Source: Lachnospiraceae bacterium (GTDB lineage: Bacteria > Bacillota > Clostridia > Lachnospirales > Lachnospiraceae). Taken from it: a stretch of 52,575 bases of DNA. Below, piece after piece: positions 35,880 through 45,231 of the stretch. The DNA is taken from the NCBI GenBank assembly GCA_017395635.1, contig JAFQOE010000015.1, positions 1-52,575 on the forward strand, in the 5' to 3' direction. Below the pieces are notes generated by a model. That model did not search any database, was not told the origin of the DNA, and saw only the letters and a program-made list of their open reading frames with translations. The position numbers were made by a program, and so were the translations under genes. Position 1 is the stretch's first letter; every line of letters starts with the position of its first letter.

Positions 35880-36971
35880 GTGAAAAACAAGGTGTTATTA
35901 AGAACAGCAGTTATTTTGACAGGTACAGTTAGTATGCTGATTCCATCATTTGTTAGTAGCGCAGAAATTTTAGAAGATTCGAATGTGGGAATTACTTATG
36001 CATTAGATGAATATTTGGAAAGTCTTACAGTTAGAGAAATCAAGGAGTCGGAAAAGAAAGAAGAGGCACCAACCTGTCAATATCCGGAATTTGAAGGAAA
36101 GTGCCTTGCTTATGTCGAGCAGGCGGTTAATGTACGTAAGGAGCCTGATGAGGAAGCAGAACGTGTGGGAAGTCTTCCTGTTCATGGTATTGCCGTGGTG
36201 GTAGAGAAAGGTGATACATGGACATTGATTGAGTCAGGTATTACTTTGGGATATGTACGCAATGACTTTTTGTTGTTTGGGGATGCAGCGGGTGCTTATG
36301 CAGAAACTACATGTCCAAAGAAGGCAAAAGTGAATACAACAACTCTTTATGTTCGTGAAGAACAGGATGAGAATAGTAATTGTTTAACTATGATTCCAGA
36401 AGGTGAAGCCTATGAAGTGATTGAAGGTGATGCAGGGGATGGATGGACCCATATTCGAGTGGATTCTGATATTACCGGTTATGTGTCATCTGAATATGTA
36501 GATGTTTCTTATGGTTTCTCTTATGCGTTGTCAGTTGCAGAAGAGGAAGAAATTCGCAGACAACAGGAAGAAGCAGAGAAGAGAAGACTTGCTGAGATGT
36601 CAAGTACCAAGCGTATGAATGTTGTTAATTATGCATTACAATTTGTAGGTAATCCTTATGTGTATGGTGGTACAAGCTTAACGAATGGTACAGATTGTTC
36701 AGGCTTTACTATGAGCGTGTATGCTCATTTTGGATATTATATTCCAAGAACAGCGGCAGCGCAGATGCAGGGGTTATCGAGTGTAAGCTTGAACTCAATT
36801 CAGCCGGGTGATTTATTATTCTACCGAGATAGTTCTGGTGGTATTGGTCACGTAACAATGTATATTGGTGGTGGTCAGGTAGTACATGCAAGTAGCAGTA
36901 CAACAGGTATTATTATCTCAAGTTTAGGATATCGTACGCCATGTGGAGCGGCACGTATTATTTGGGATTGA
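35880..36971 (+). CDS. secreted NlpC/P60 cell-wall hydrolase with two SH3 domains
   Basis: 363 residues. Signal peptide to about residue 29 (SFVSSA-EIL). Two bacterial SH3 domains follow (about 75-135 and 158-210, each with 'VNVRKEPDEEAERVGSL'-like starts), then a Glu/Arg-rich helical linker. The C-terminal NlpC/P60 domain has TDCSGF (Cys about 273), GHVTMYIG (His about 324) and HASS. It should cut D-Glu/meso-DAP-type peptide bonds in peptidoglycan. GTG start at 35880 after AGGAGG. Confidence 0.93.
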   Translation: MKNKVLLRTAVILTGTVSMLIPSFVSSAEILEDSNVGITYALDEYLESLTVREIKESEKKEEAPTCQYPEFEGKCLAYVEQAVNVRKEPDEEAERVGSLPVHGIAVVVEKGDTWTLIESGITLGYVRNDFLLFGDAAGAYAETTCPKKAKVNTTTLYVREEQDENSNCLTMIPEGEAYEVIEGDAGDGWTHIRVDSDITGYVSSEYVDVSYGFSYALSVAEEEEIRRQQEEAEKRRLAEMSSTKRMNVVNYALQFVGNPYVYGGTSLTNGTDCSGFTMSVYAHFGYYIPRTAAAQMQGLSSVSLNSIQPGDLLFYRDSSGGIGHVTMYIGGGQVVHASSSTTGIIISSLGYRTPCGAARIIWD

Positions 36972-37000
36972 TAATGAGAAAGTGAATAATTATTTTAAGA

Positions 37001-37022
37001 AAGCCACCATTTGGTGGCTTTT
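37001..37022 (+). terminator. terminator of the NlpC/P60 gene
   Basis: AAGCCACCA-TT-TGGTGGCTT followed by TTG. It lies between convergent genes and is short enough to work in both directions. Confidence 0.85.
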
Positions 37023-37046
37023 GTGATTGAAAGAACAGAAAGTGAT

Positions 37047-37493
37047 TTATTTGTTTCCGGTTGAGCCGAATCCACCAGCTCCACGAACGGTGTCACTTAA
37101 CTCTTGCATTTCCTCAAAATGAGCAGTTAAGTAAGGGGTGATGACAAGCTGTGCGATTCTCTCTTGTGGTTCGATGTTGGCAACGACATTGCTGTGATTG
37201 TGCAATGCTACCATAACCTCTCCGCGGTAATCGGCATCGATGACACCGACCTTGTTGGCAGGCGCCAATCCTTTTTTGGAGGCTAGGCCACTTCTTGCAT
37301 AGATTAATCCGGCGTATCCGGCAGGGATTTCCATTGCAAGTCCTGTTTTGATTAATTGGGTTTCGCCAGGCTGAATGCTTACAGGTGTATCAATGCATGC
37401 ATATAAGTCAGCACCGGCTGCATATTCTGAGCCATAAGTTGGAATTACGGCTTTATCGTTCAATTTCTTGATAGGAACATTAGCTGATAACAT
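37047..37493 (-). CDS. dut: dUTP diphosphatase
   Basis: 148 residues, trimeric dUTPase type. Motifs in order: AAGADLYA (1), RSGLASKKGL (2), VGVIDADYRGEVMV (3, with the catalytic Asp), ERIAQLVI (4) and RGAGGFGSTG (5, the C-terminal arm). It splits dUTP to dUMP and pyrophosphate, keeping uracil out of DNA and feeding dTMP synthesis. Third gene after nrdD and nrdG in the same direction, a coherent deoxynucleotide operon. ATG 37493 with GGAAAGG upstream is preferred to TTG 37499. Confidence 0.95.
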   Translation of the reverse strand: MLSANVPIKKLNDKAVIPTYGSEYAAGADLYACIDTPVSIQPGETQLIKTGLAMEIPAGYAGLIYARSGLASKKGLAPANKVGVIDADYRGEVMVALHNHSNVVANIEPQERIAQLVITPYLTAHFEEMQELSDTVRGAGGFGSTGNK

Positions 37494-37560
37494 ATTCAAT
37501 ACCTTTCCTTTGTGAATTAATATAATAATTTTCGATGTGTTGCGTTTTCAAAAAGCTCAA

Positions 37561-38097
37561 TTATATAAAATCTTTTTGATCATCCCATAAGACAACCGAA
37601 TTACTTGCCAGGGATTCTTGTACTTGAATTAGTCTTTGGTTAGAAGAACCGCGGAATCGAAGAGATAGATTCTTCAGGGATTCTACGAACTCACCATCTA
37701 CTAATACATCAATATAAAATAACATTTCGTTAGTTTCCGGCCATTTATTAACCATATTACCTAAGATATCCTTTTCAAAATCATAACCGGTAAAACACCA
37801 TATATCCTTGTGTGGAAAGCGATTTTTGATTTCTCGTAGGAGTGGTAAAACTCCTTGTTGGTTACTATATTCAAAAGGTTCACCTCCAAGGAGTGTGAAG
37901 CCACGAATATACGAAGGCTCTAATGCTTTGATAACCTCATTCATTACATCACTGTCAAACGGACTTCCGTAATTGAAGTCCCATGTTTCTTTGTTAAAAC
38001 AACCGGGGCAATGGTGTGTGCAACCACTGACAAAAAGACTGACTCTGACACCGGGCCCGTTGGCAACGTCATATTTTTTGATTGTTGCGTAGTTCAT
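37561..38097 (-). CDS. nrdG: anaerobic ribonucleotide reductase activating protein
   Basis: 178 residues. The radical-SAM cluster motif GCTHHCPGC gives the CxxxCxxC cysteines at 26, 30 and 33, and 'LLGGEPFEY' follows as the SAM-binding GGE motif. It uses S-adenosylmethionine to put the glycyl radical on NrdD. GGAGG lies before the ATG, 15 bases downstream of nrdD. Confidence 0.95.
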   Translation of the reverse strand: MNYATIKKYDVANGPGVRVSLFVSGCTHHCPGCFNKETWDFNYGSPFDSDVMNEVIKALEPSYIRGFTLLGGEPFEYSNQQGVLPLLREIKNRFPHKDIWCFTGYDFEKDILGNMVNKWPETNEMLFYIDVLVDGEFVESLKNLSLRFRGSSNQRLIQVQESLASNSVVLWDDQKDFI

Positions 38098-38112
38098 TAC
38101 AATAACCTCCGA

Positions 38113-40239
38113 TTACAAATGAAGAACTCTCGCCTTGATTTCTTTTGTTTTTCCGACATTCCAGAAATTCTCACCTAAATATCCACAAGTTCTTCTGGTT
38201 ACGTTCATTTTCGAATGGTCTTTGTTTCCGCATTGAGGACATTCCCATTCATTGTCGTCATTAATTACAATTTCTCCGTCATATCCACATTCATGGCAAT
38301 AATCAGATTTGGTATTAAATTCTGCATATTGAATGTTGTCATAAATGAAACGGACAACTTCTGCTAATGCATCTAAGTTATTACGCATGTTAGGAATCTC
38401 TACATAAGAGATTGCACCACCGGAAGAAATTTTCTGGAATTGGCTTTCAAAACGGAACTTGCTAAATGCATCAATATTCTCGCGGACATCTACATGGTAA
38501 GAGTTGGTATAATATCCTTTGTCAGTAACATCTTCGATATTTCCAAAACGCTCCGCATCAATTCTTGCGAAACGATAGCAAAGACTTTCTGCCGGACTAC
38601 CATATAATCCAAATCCAAGACCGGTTTCTGCTTTCCATCTATCAGTAGCAGCGCGTAAATGATTCATAACGCGTAGTGCAAAATCCTGACCGATTGCATT
38701 TGTGTGACTGCAGCCCTTCATTAATTTGGTTACTTCGTATAATCCAATATAGCCAAGTGAGATAGTTGAATATCCATTTAATAATAATTTATCAATTGGT
38801 TCCCCTTTTTCCAAACGAGCGATAGCTCCGTATTGCCAGTGAACCGGACTGACATCGGAAGTGATTCCCATTAGTGAATTATGTCTGCACATTAAGGCTT
38901 CATAACAAAGCTCTAAGCGCTTATCTAAAAGGGTCCAGAATTTGTCTTCGTCTCCGTTGGCGATGATACCTATCTGAGGAAGATTCAAACTGACAACACC
39001 TTGGTTGAAGCGACCTTCAAACTTGTACTCGCCATTCTTATCTTTCCATGGCGTCAAGAAACTTCGGCATCCCATGCATGAGAATACGTTACCTTCGTAG
39101 TTTTCGCGCATTTTCTTTGCAGAGATGTAATCCGGATAAAGACGCTTGGCAGAACATTTGACTGCCAACTGCGTAATATAGTCGTATTCGCCACCCTTTA
39201 GGCAGTTGTGTTCGTCTAATACATAGATGAGCTTAGGAAAAGCAGGTGTGATATATACACCTTTCTCATTCTTAATACCTTCCAAACGCTGACGAAGGAT
39301 TTCTTCTATAATAAGTGCGTTTTCTTTGATGTACTCGTCATCCTTATCCAGATTGAGGAATAATGTTACAAATGGTGACTGACCGTTTGTTGTCATTAAT
39401 GTATTAATCTGGTATTGGATTGTCTGCACGCCGGAACGAAGTTCGTCGTGTAATCGTTCCTTGACCATTTTCTCAATAACGGTAGAAGATACATAATCAC
39501 CAAATTCTGCAGTCATCTTCGCTTTGAATTTATTGTAAGATTTTCGCAAATATTTACCCAAATGACGAACGTCAACGGATTGTCCACCGTACTGGCTACT
39601 AGCTACTGCTGCGATAACTTGTGTCATAACAGTGCATGCTACCTGGAAACTTTTAGGACTTTCGATTAACTTTCCGTTCATAACCGTTCCGTTATCAAGC
39701 ATGTCTCCGATGTTGATGAGACAGCAGTTGAAGATTGGTTGTAAGAAGTAGTCTGCATCGTGGAAATGCAAAACACCTTCCTCGTGAGCTTTGGAAATCT
39801 TCTCCGGTAAAAGGATACGCTTGGTCAAATCCTTAGAAACCTCACCTGCAATTAAGTCTCTTTGGGTAGAGGCAACAGTGGCATTCTTATTGGAGTTCTC
39901 TTCCATAACATCTTTGTTACGATTCTGAATTAAACTTAAGATAGAATCGTCAGTAGTATTTGCTTTACGAACTAATTCTCTTGAGTAACGATATATTATG
40001 TAAGTTTTCGCTAATACAAACTTTTTTTCATCCATTAACTTTTGCTCGATAATATCCTGAATGTCTTCCACTAACATACGAGCTCGATTCTTAGACTCGA
40101 TGCAGGAAATGATGTACTCGATTGTTTCATCGGTTACTTTTTCAGCAGGTTCTACTTCGGCATTGGCTTTCTGAATGGCACGTATAATTTTATTCCTATC
40201 ATAGGTAACGGTTGTGCCGTCTCGTTTGATAACTTTCAT
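38113..40239 (-). CDS. nrdD: anaerobic ribonucleoside-triphosphate reductase
   Basis: 708 residues. An N-terminal ATP-cone (1-95, VIKRDGTTVTYDRNKI) is the allosteric site. The reductase barrel follows, and near the C-terminus a zinc ribbon (CHECGYDG..CPQCG) precedes the glycyl-radical loop RTCGYLGENFW. It reduces all four NTPs to dNTPs and needs strict anaerobiosis. AGGAG before ATG 40239 sets the start. It leads the nrdD-nrdG-dut operon; inverted repeats upstream suggest NrdR control. Confidence 0.96.
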   Translation of the reverse strand: MKVIKRDGTTVTYDRNKIIRAIQKANAEVEPAEKVTDETIEYIISCIESKNRARMLVEDIQDIIEQKLMDEKKFVLAKTYIIYRYSRELVRKANTTDDSILSLIQNRNKDVMEENSNKNATVASTQRDLIAGEVSKDLTKRILLPEKISKAHEEGVLHFHDADYFLQPIFNCCLINIGDMLDNGTVMNGKLIESPKSFQVACTVMTQVIAAVASSQYGGQSVDVRHLGKYLRKSYNKFKAKMTAEFGDYVSSTVIEKMVKERLHDELRSGVQTIQYQINTLMTTNGQSPFVTLFLNLDKDDEYIKENALIIEEILRQRLEGIKNEKGVYITPAFPKLIYVLDEHNCLKGGEYDYITQLAVKCSAKRLYPDYISAKKMRENYEGNVFSCMGCRSFLTPWKDKNGEYKFEGRFNQGVVSLNLPQIGIIANGDEDKFWTLLDKRLELCYEALMCRHNSLMGITSDVSPVHWQYGAIARLEKGEPIDKLLLNGYSTISLGYIGLYEVTKLMKGCSHTNAIGQDFALRVMNHLRAATDRWKAETGLGFGLYGSPAESLCYRFARIDAERFGNIEDVTDKGYYTNSYHVDVRENIDAFSKFRFESQFQKISSGGAISYVEIPNMRNNLDALAEVVRFIYDNIQYAEFNTKSDYCHECGYDGEIVINDDNEWECPQCGNKDHSKMNVTRRTCGYLGENFWNVGKTKEIKARVLHL

Positions 40240-40299
40240 AACAAATCTCCTCATTTTTTATATAAAACAGTGTAACTGTAGGATGTATTAACAGCTACA

Positions 40300-40315
40300 A
40301 CACAATATTAAGTGT
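40300..40315. promoter_or_regulatory. candidate NrdR box upstream of nrdD
   Basis: ACACAATATTAAGTGT agrees with the NrdR consensus (acaCwAtATaTwGTgt) at all but two central positions. It lies about 60 bases before the nrdD start, where repression would act. Confidence 0.45.
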
Positions 40316-40355
40316 GGTAAATGGGCGCAAAAACCCAAAAACAAACCAATTATAC

Positions 40356-40398
40356 CACTATATTGTGGGTTTGTCTACGAGAAACCCACAATATAGTG
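40356..40398. repeat. perfect 17-bp inverted repeat between nrdD and the lipoprotein gene
   Basis: CACTATATTGTGGGTTT and its exact complement flank a nine-base loop. Each arm contains a CAC-N6-GTG dyad similar to the candidate NrdR box nearby, so it may be a pair of operators or a structured transcript end. The rest of the 40255-40667 gap holds a possible TATAAT at 40619-40624 and nothing else recognised. Confidence 0.7.
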
Positions 40399-40667
40399 TA
40401 TGAAAAATAATACATATACAATATAATGATGAAATGTTACACAAATCGTGGAATTCATGGTATTTCTGTGAACTTTTAGGAAAGGGCTTTCTTTTTTCTT
40501 TTGTTTGTGATATATATTTAATGTATGTTTGAGGGGAAATGATTTCGTGATGATAGAAGTGCGAGATTGTTACACTCATTTCAGACATTTTCACAGTAGT
40601 TATATGCGAAGTGCAGGTTATAATCTGTGATAATAATAGGTAAGAACACATAGAAGGGAAAAAAGAT

Positions 40668-41774
40668 ATGAGAAAAAGAATCGGAGCATTCTTGTTAGCA
40701 GGAGCAATGCTGCTTAGTGTGACAGGATGTGGTAGCAAAGCAAGTAGTTATAGTAAGTATGTTGAGTTGGGTGAGTACAAGGGAATTAAGTACACCAAGA
40801 CAGTTGCAGAAGTAACAGATGATGATGTACAGGCGGAGATTGATTCGTTCTTATCAGGTCAGACTGAAACAAAGGAAGTGACAGACAGAGCTGTTGAAGA
40901 TGGCGATGTTGTTAACATTGACTTTGTTGGAACAATGAATGGTGAAGCATTCGAAGGTGGCACAGCAGAAGGATATGATTTGACAATCGGTTCGGGTTCT
41001 TTTATTGAAGGTTTTGAAGAGGGTTTGATTGGACATGAGATTGGTGAAGAAGTATCGTTAGATTTAGTATTCCCGGAAGATTATTCTCAAACTGATTTGG
41101 CAGGTAAGGATGTTACATTTGCAGTAACAATTAATACTATTTCGGTGAAGGTTACACCAGAGCTTACAGACGCATTAGTAAAAGATAATACAGACTATGA
41201 TACAATTGATGCATATAAGAAGTCTATTAAGGACGATCTTCAAGTTACTAATGAATCAAATGCAGAATCTCAGGCTCAGGCAGATATCTTTAATCAGGTT
41301 GTTACGAATTCTAAAGTTACAGGTTTTGATGAGGATGAAGTCAAGAAACTTGTAGATGCTGAATATGAAGGATTTAAGCAGACTGCTACTGCATATGAAT
41401 CTTATGGATATACTTATGAGCAGATTTTAGCTTCTAACGGTTATGAGAATGAAGAGCAGTTAAAAGAAGGAATTACAGAGTATATTAAGAATTATTTGAC
41501 TCAGAAGATGATTCTTTATGTGATTGCAGATAAAGAAGGCATTAAAGTTGATCAGAAAGAGGTTGACGCCAAAGTGCAGGAAGCTATGACAGCAATGGGT
41601 GTGGAAACACAAGAAGAAGTTTATGATTATTACGGAGAGGATTATTTTGAACTCTCTATTTTGTCAGAGAAGGTTATGGATTTCTTGAAAGAGAATGCAG
41701 TCCTTGTAGATAGCCTTGAGGAGACAACAGAAGAAGCTACCGAGGAAGCAACAGAAGAAACGACAGAAAAATAA
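40668..41774 (+). CDS. trigger-factor-like peptidyl-prolyl isomerase lipoprotein
   Basis: 368 residues. A lipoprotein signal with lipobox LSVTGC puts the mature protein on the outer face of the membrane (Cys about 21). Residues about 70-160 are an FKBP-type isomerase domain ('DGDVVNIDFVGTMNGEAFEGG', 'GSFIEGFEEGLIGHEIGEE'); residues about 160-345 resemble the C-terminal chaperone arms of trigger factor. The last 20 residues are a Thr/Glu-rich tail. It lacks the ribosome-binding domain, so it probably folds secreted proteins. Confidence 0.88.
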   Translation: MRKRIGAFLLAGAMLLSVTGCGSKASSYSKYVELGEYKGIKYTKTVAEVTDDDVQAEIDSFLSGQTETKEVTDRAVEDGDVVNIDFVGTMNGEAFEGGTAEGYDLTIGSGSFIEGFEEGLIGHEIGEEVSLDLVFPEDYSQTDLAGKDVTFAVTINTISVKVTPELTDALVKDNTDYDTIDAYKKSIKDDLQVTNESNAESQAQADIFNQVVTNSKVTGFDEDEVKKLVDAEYEGFKQTATAYESYGYTYEQILASNGYENEEQLKEGITEYIKNYLTQKMILYVIADKEGIKVDQKEVDAKVQEAMTAMGVETQEEVYDYYGEDYFELSILSEKVMDFLKENAVLVDSLEETTEEATEEATEETTEK

Positions 41775-41790
41775 TTAATAAGATTTTGGA

Positions 41791-41818
41791 AGAGACCATG
41801 TAAGTATGGTCTCTTTTG
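41791..41818 (+). terminator. terminator of the isomerase lipoprotein gene
   Basis: AGAGACCAT-GTAAGT-ATGGTCTCT followed by TTTG. Confidence 0.88.
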
Positions 41819-41848
41819 CATTTTGTATGGTTTCTGTTCGGTTTTGCG

Positions 41849-41877
41849 TTGACATCGAAAGATGAGTCAGTTATAAT
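41849..41877 (+). promoter_or_regulatory. sigma-A promoter of greA
   Basis: TTGACA, 17 bases, TATAAT, both consensus, about 105 bases before the start codon. Confidence 0.85.
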
Positions 41878-41988
41878 GATTTGATGAATGTGGTGGACGC
41901 CACTTTATTTATGTAATGATTCAGAGCTTTGTTTGATAATACAGGGTATTGAATAGTTGCAAATTTATAGGATGGAAGGGCGAGTCGA

Positions 41989-42474
41989 ATGGCAGAAAAG
42001 AAGAACCTTTTGACCGATAAAGGTCTGAAAAAGTTAGAAGAAGAATTGCAGGAGTTACGAGTTGTCAAACGTAAAGAAGTAGCTCAGAAAATCAAAGAAG
42101 CAAGAGAACAGGGTGACTTATCAGAGAATGCTGAGTATGATGCTGCGAAGGACGAGCAGAAAGATATCGAAGCAAGAATTGAAGAGTTGGAAGCTATCCT
42201 CAAGAATGTTGAGGTCATTTATACAGATGAAGTTGATAAGGATAAAGTTAACGTTGGTTGTGTGGTTACAGTGAAAGATGTAGCGAGTGGCAATGTTCAG
42301 ACTTTTAAGGTTGTAGGTTCTACTGAAGCAGATATCTTGAATAACAAGATTTCCAATGAGTCTCCGGTAGGTGCTGCATTAATAGGTGCTAAAGCTGGTG
42401 ATGTTGTAACAGCAGAAGTTCCTAACGGATCATTCCAGTTTGAAATCATAGAGATTAGCTTGGACGAAGAGTAG
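41989..42474 (+). CDS. greA: transcription elongation factor GreA
   Basis: 161 residues. The N-terminal coiled coil carries the acidic tip (LSENAEYDAAKDEQ, about 44-57) that enters the polymerase channel, and the C-terminal FKBP-like domain has NKISNESPVGAALIGAKAGD. It rescues backtracked RNA polymerase by stimulating RNA cleavage. Single gene before lysS, the common clostridial order. Confidence 0.97.
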   Translation: MAEKKNLLTDKGLKKLEEELQELRVVKRKEVAQKIKEAREQGDLSENAEYDAAKDEQKDIEARIEELEAILKNVEVIYTDEVDKDKVNVGCVVTVKDVASGNVQTFKVVGSTEADILNNKISNESPVGAALIGAKAGDVVTAEVPNGSFQFEIIEISLDEE

Positions 42475-42486
42475 ATGTGAATGATA

Positions 42487-42513
42487 AAGGGATGGTGAAA
42501 GCTATCCCTTTCT
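42487..42513 (+). terminator. terminator of greA
   Basis: AAGGGATGG-TGAAAG-CTATCCCTT with one G-T pair, then TCTG. The 200 bases from here to lysS hold a small GACC-GAAA-GGTC hairpin at 42608-42619 and no recognised T-box or other leader. Confidence 0.75.
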
Positions 42514-42711
42514 GTATTATTAAAGCTGTTAAGTGGATTAATATCGAGCAAGAGTGTTTACAGAAATATTTATCCAATTGACCGCCTAAACATCATGAGC
42601 ATACAGACCGAAAGGTCGGAGTGCGAATGGATGTGCATGATTGCGAGAATGCGAAGTAAGGAGCAATCGTATTATGAATGAAGATAATATATAAGAAAGT
42701 GAGTGAATACA

Positions 42712-44211
42712 GTGGGAGAGAATAATCAGAACCAACAGCCTAAGACACAGGATTTGAATCAGTTGTTAAAGGTTAGAAGAGAGAAATTACAGGAATTACA
42801 GGATAATGGGATGGACCCATTCCAGATTACCAAATATGATGTGACTGCTAAGACAGGTGCCATCAAAGAACAGTTTGATGAGTATGAAGGCAAGGAAGTA
42901 TCCATTGCAGGTCGTTTGATGCAAAAGCGTGTTATGGGTAAGGCATCATTTGGTAATGTACAGGATTTGGATGGTAATATTCAGATATATGTTGCCAGAG
43001 ATGATTTGGGCGAAGATGCATATAAGTTATTTAAGAGAATGGATATTGGTGATATTGTAGGTGTAGAAGGTAAAGTATTCTTGACTCAGAAGGGTGAAAA
43101 GTCTATCCATGCAACTAAGGTTACTTTGTTGTCAAAGAGTTTACAGATTTTACCAGAAAAATATCACGGTTTGACTAATGTGGATACTCGTTATCGTCAG
43201 AGATATATTGATTTGATTATGAATCCGGATGTAAAGGATACATTTATCAAGCGTTCTAAGATTATCAGTACAATTCGTAAGTATTTGGATGGACAAGGTT
43301 TCATGGAGGTTGAGACTCCTATGTTGGTTGCTAACGCCGGTGGTGCTGCTGCTCGTCCGTTTGAGACACATTTCAACGCATTGGACGAGGATTTCAAGCT
43401 TCGTATTTCTCTTGAGTTATACTTGAAGAGATTGATTGTTGGTGGTATGGAGCGTGTTTACGAAATCGGTCGTGTATTCCGTAACGAAGGTTTGGATACA
43501 AGACATAATCCTGAGTTTACATTGATGGAGTTATATCAGGCATATACCGACTATAACGGAATGATGGATTTGACAGAGAATATGTATCGTTATGTTGCAC
43601 AGGAAGTATTAGGTACAACACAGATTACTTACAACGGAATCGAGATGGATCTTGGTAAGCCATTTGAGCGTATCACTATGGTAGATGCTGTTAAGAAGTA
43701 TGCAGGTGTTGACTTTAATGAAATCGCAGATGCAGATGCTGCAAAGGCAATTGCAAAAGAAAAGCATGTAGAGTTTGAGGAGCATCATACAAAGGGTGAT
43801 ATCCTTAACTTGTTCTTTGAGGAGTATGTAGAGGAGCATTTGATTCAGCCTACATTTGTTATGGATCATCCGATTGAGATTTCTCCACTTACTAAGAAGA
43901 AACCAGAGGATCCTAACTACGTAGAACGTTTTGAGTTGTTCATGAATGGATGGGAAATGGCAAATGCATACTCTGAGTTAAATGATCCAATTGATCAGAG
44001 AGAACGTTTCAAAGCACAGGAAGCTTTACTTGCATTAGGTGATGAGGAAGCGAATACAACAGATGAAGATTTCATGTATGCGTTAGAGCTTGGTATGCCA
44101 CCTACAGGCGGTATTGGCTATGGTATCGACAGACTTTGTATGTTGCTTACTGATTCACCGGCGATTCGTGATGTGTTGTTGTTCCCAACAATGAAGACAT
44201 TAGAGAAATAA
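42712..44211 (+). CDS. lysS: lysyl-tRNA synthetase, class II
   Basis: 499 residues. The anticodon-binding OB domain spans about 55-160. Class II motif 1 (about 190-205, ending VETPML), motif 2 (RVFRNEGLDTRHNPEFTLME, about 255-274) and motif 3 (GIGYGIDRLCMLL, about 465-477) are intact. It charges tRNA-Lys. The start is GTG 42712 (AAGTGAG eight bases before); GTG 42703 is possible. Last clear housekeeping gene before the accessory region. Confidence 0.97.
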   Translation: MGENNQNQQPKTQDLNQLLKVRREKLQELQDNGMDPFQITKYDVTAKTGAIKEQFDEYEGKEVSIAGRLMQKRVMGKASFGNVQDLDGNIQIYVARDDLGEDAYKLFKRMDIGDIVGVEGKVFLTQKGEKSIHATKVTLLSKSLQILPEKYHGLTNVDTRYRQRYIDLIMNPDVKDTFIKRSKIISTIRKYLDGQGFMEVETPMLVANAGGAAARPFETHFNALDEDFKLRISLELYLKRLIVGGMERVYEIGRVFRNEGLDTRHNPEFTLMELYQAYTDYNGMMDLTENMYRYVAQEVLGTTQITYNGIEMDLGKPFERITMVDAVKKYAGVDFNEIADADAAKAIAKEKHVEFEEHHTKGDILNLFFEEYVEEHLIQPTFVMDHPIEISPLTKKKPEDPNYVERFELFMNGWEMANAYSELNDPIDQRERFKAQEALLALGDEEANTTDEDFMYALELGMPPTGGIGYGIDRLCMLLTDSPAIRDVLLFPTMKTLEK

Positions 44212-44349
44212 ACCTTGTAAAATCAAGGGTTTCGGGTCTTTTAAATCAGAGTTGACCAATTTTTGACTAAGAATTTACAAGGTCATACAAATGTGTTAAC
44301 ATGGATTTACAGAGTGAAGACGGTCTTAATTAAATAAAAAGCACTACTT

Positions 44350-44391
44350 AGAGGATATTTTCTAAAGAAATTTAGAAGATGTCCTCTTTTT
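44350..44391 (+). terminator. terminator of lysS
   Basis: AGAGGA...TTCTAAA-GAAA-TTTAGAA...TCCTCT forms a long stem with one internal loop, followed by TTTTTG. The mobile-element genes start right behind it. Confidence 0.85.
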
Positions 44392-44445
44392 GTTATGGCG
44401 ACGTGGATAATACGAAAATTAGTCAAATTTATAGGAGGTGGCTCT

Positions 44446-44907
44446 GTGGCAGAGTATTTAAATACAAGTGTTAGAGCATATGTTAATGACGCAAATATAT
44501 GTAAACGATATATGCGTGTAAAAGAGGTGGCGGAAAGGCTTGGAAAAACAGAAAAGGAAGCATTAGAACTTGCTTCTTTGGCTGGAGCAATTTGTCAGCT
44601 ACCTGTTATTACTCTTATTTGCTATAGAAGATTGGAGGATTATATGAAGCATTTATACAAAGTTCATGGTACAAACAAATATGTGCAGAAAAAATATGTG
44701 AGAATCGGTGAGGGTTCGATTATGTATAGCATAGGTCGTCATCGTTTTGTGGAGATGGCAAGAGCAGCAGGTGCTGTATACAAAATGAATGGTGGAACGG
44801 TACTTGTAAGCTTAGATATTTTTGATGAGTATATGGAGCAGTTTCGGGAGAAGCCAGTACCTATGAAAAATTCTTTATGGAAAAAAGACACGAAAGAGAG
44901 GAAGTGA
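44446..44907 (+). CDS. DUF6462-type small DNA-binding-like protein, two tandem domains
   Basis: 153 residues. The C-terminal half ('KKYVRIGEGSIMYSIGRHRF', then 'MARAAGAVYK', ending DIFDEYMEQF) is the DUF6462 pattern common in integrative elements of Clostridia. The N-terminal half ('KRYMRVKEVAERLGKTEKEA', then 'LASLAGAICQL', ending RLEDYMKHL) aligns to it position by position, so the chain is a diverged tandem duplication. These proteins resemble excisionase-like winged helices. AGGAGG eight bases before GTG 44446 sets the start. Confidence 0.75.
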   Translation: MAEYLNTSVRAYVNDANICKRYMRVKEVAERLGKTEKEALELASLAGAICQLPVITLICYRRLEDYMKHLYKVHGTNKYVQKKYVRIGEGSIMYSIGRHRFVEMARAAGAVYKMNGGTVLVSLDIFDEYMEQFREKPVPMKNSLWKKDTKERK

Positions 44908-44911
44908 GTGT

Positions 44912-45211
44912 ATGGGTTATTCTTATAAGACTTATTCGGAAACGAAGGATGTTATGAAAAAATATGTGAATGCAACAGAAGGGGCTATTATATATAGCTT
45001 GGGTAAAACAAGATTTATGACGCTTGCGAAGGAGGCAGGAGCAGTGTATAAGGTGGGAAATTCTGCGTTGGTTAATACGGAGATATTTGAGGATTATTTA
45101 GAGCAATTCCATGAGCCTGCACAAATGCTGCCAAAGCATAGTTGGGGAAATAAAACGAAAGTTGATATTGGTGAGCAAATGATGGAAGAGGAGACGGATG
45201 ATAATGAGTAA
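44912..45211 (+). CDS. DUF6462 family mobile-element protein
   Basis: 99 residues, one DUF6462 unit: 'KKYVNATEGAIIYSLGKTRF', 'LAKEAGAVYKVGNSALV', 'EIFEDYLEQFHE', then an acidic tail. It starts four bases after the preceding paralogue, with GAGGAAGTGAG before the ATG, so the two are co-translated. It is probably an accessory recombination or regulatory factor of the element; no function is established. Confidence 0.75.
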   Translation: MGYSYKTYSETKDVMKKYVNATEGAIIYSLGKTRFMTLAKEAGAVYKVGNSALVNTEIFEDYLEQFHEPAQMLPKHSWGNKTKVDIGEQMMEEETDDNE

Positions 45212-45231
45212 GGAATTGTTTATTGTACCTA

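Noticed and set aside
42514..42711. T-box or lysine riboswitch before lysS
   Set aside because: No T-box AGGGUGGNACC-like sequence and no lysine-riboswitch core could be found; only a small tetraloop hairpin is visible.
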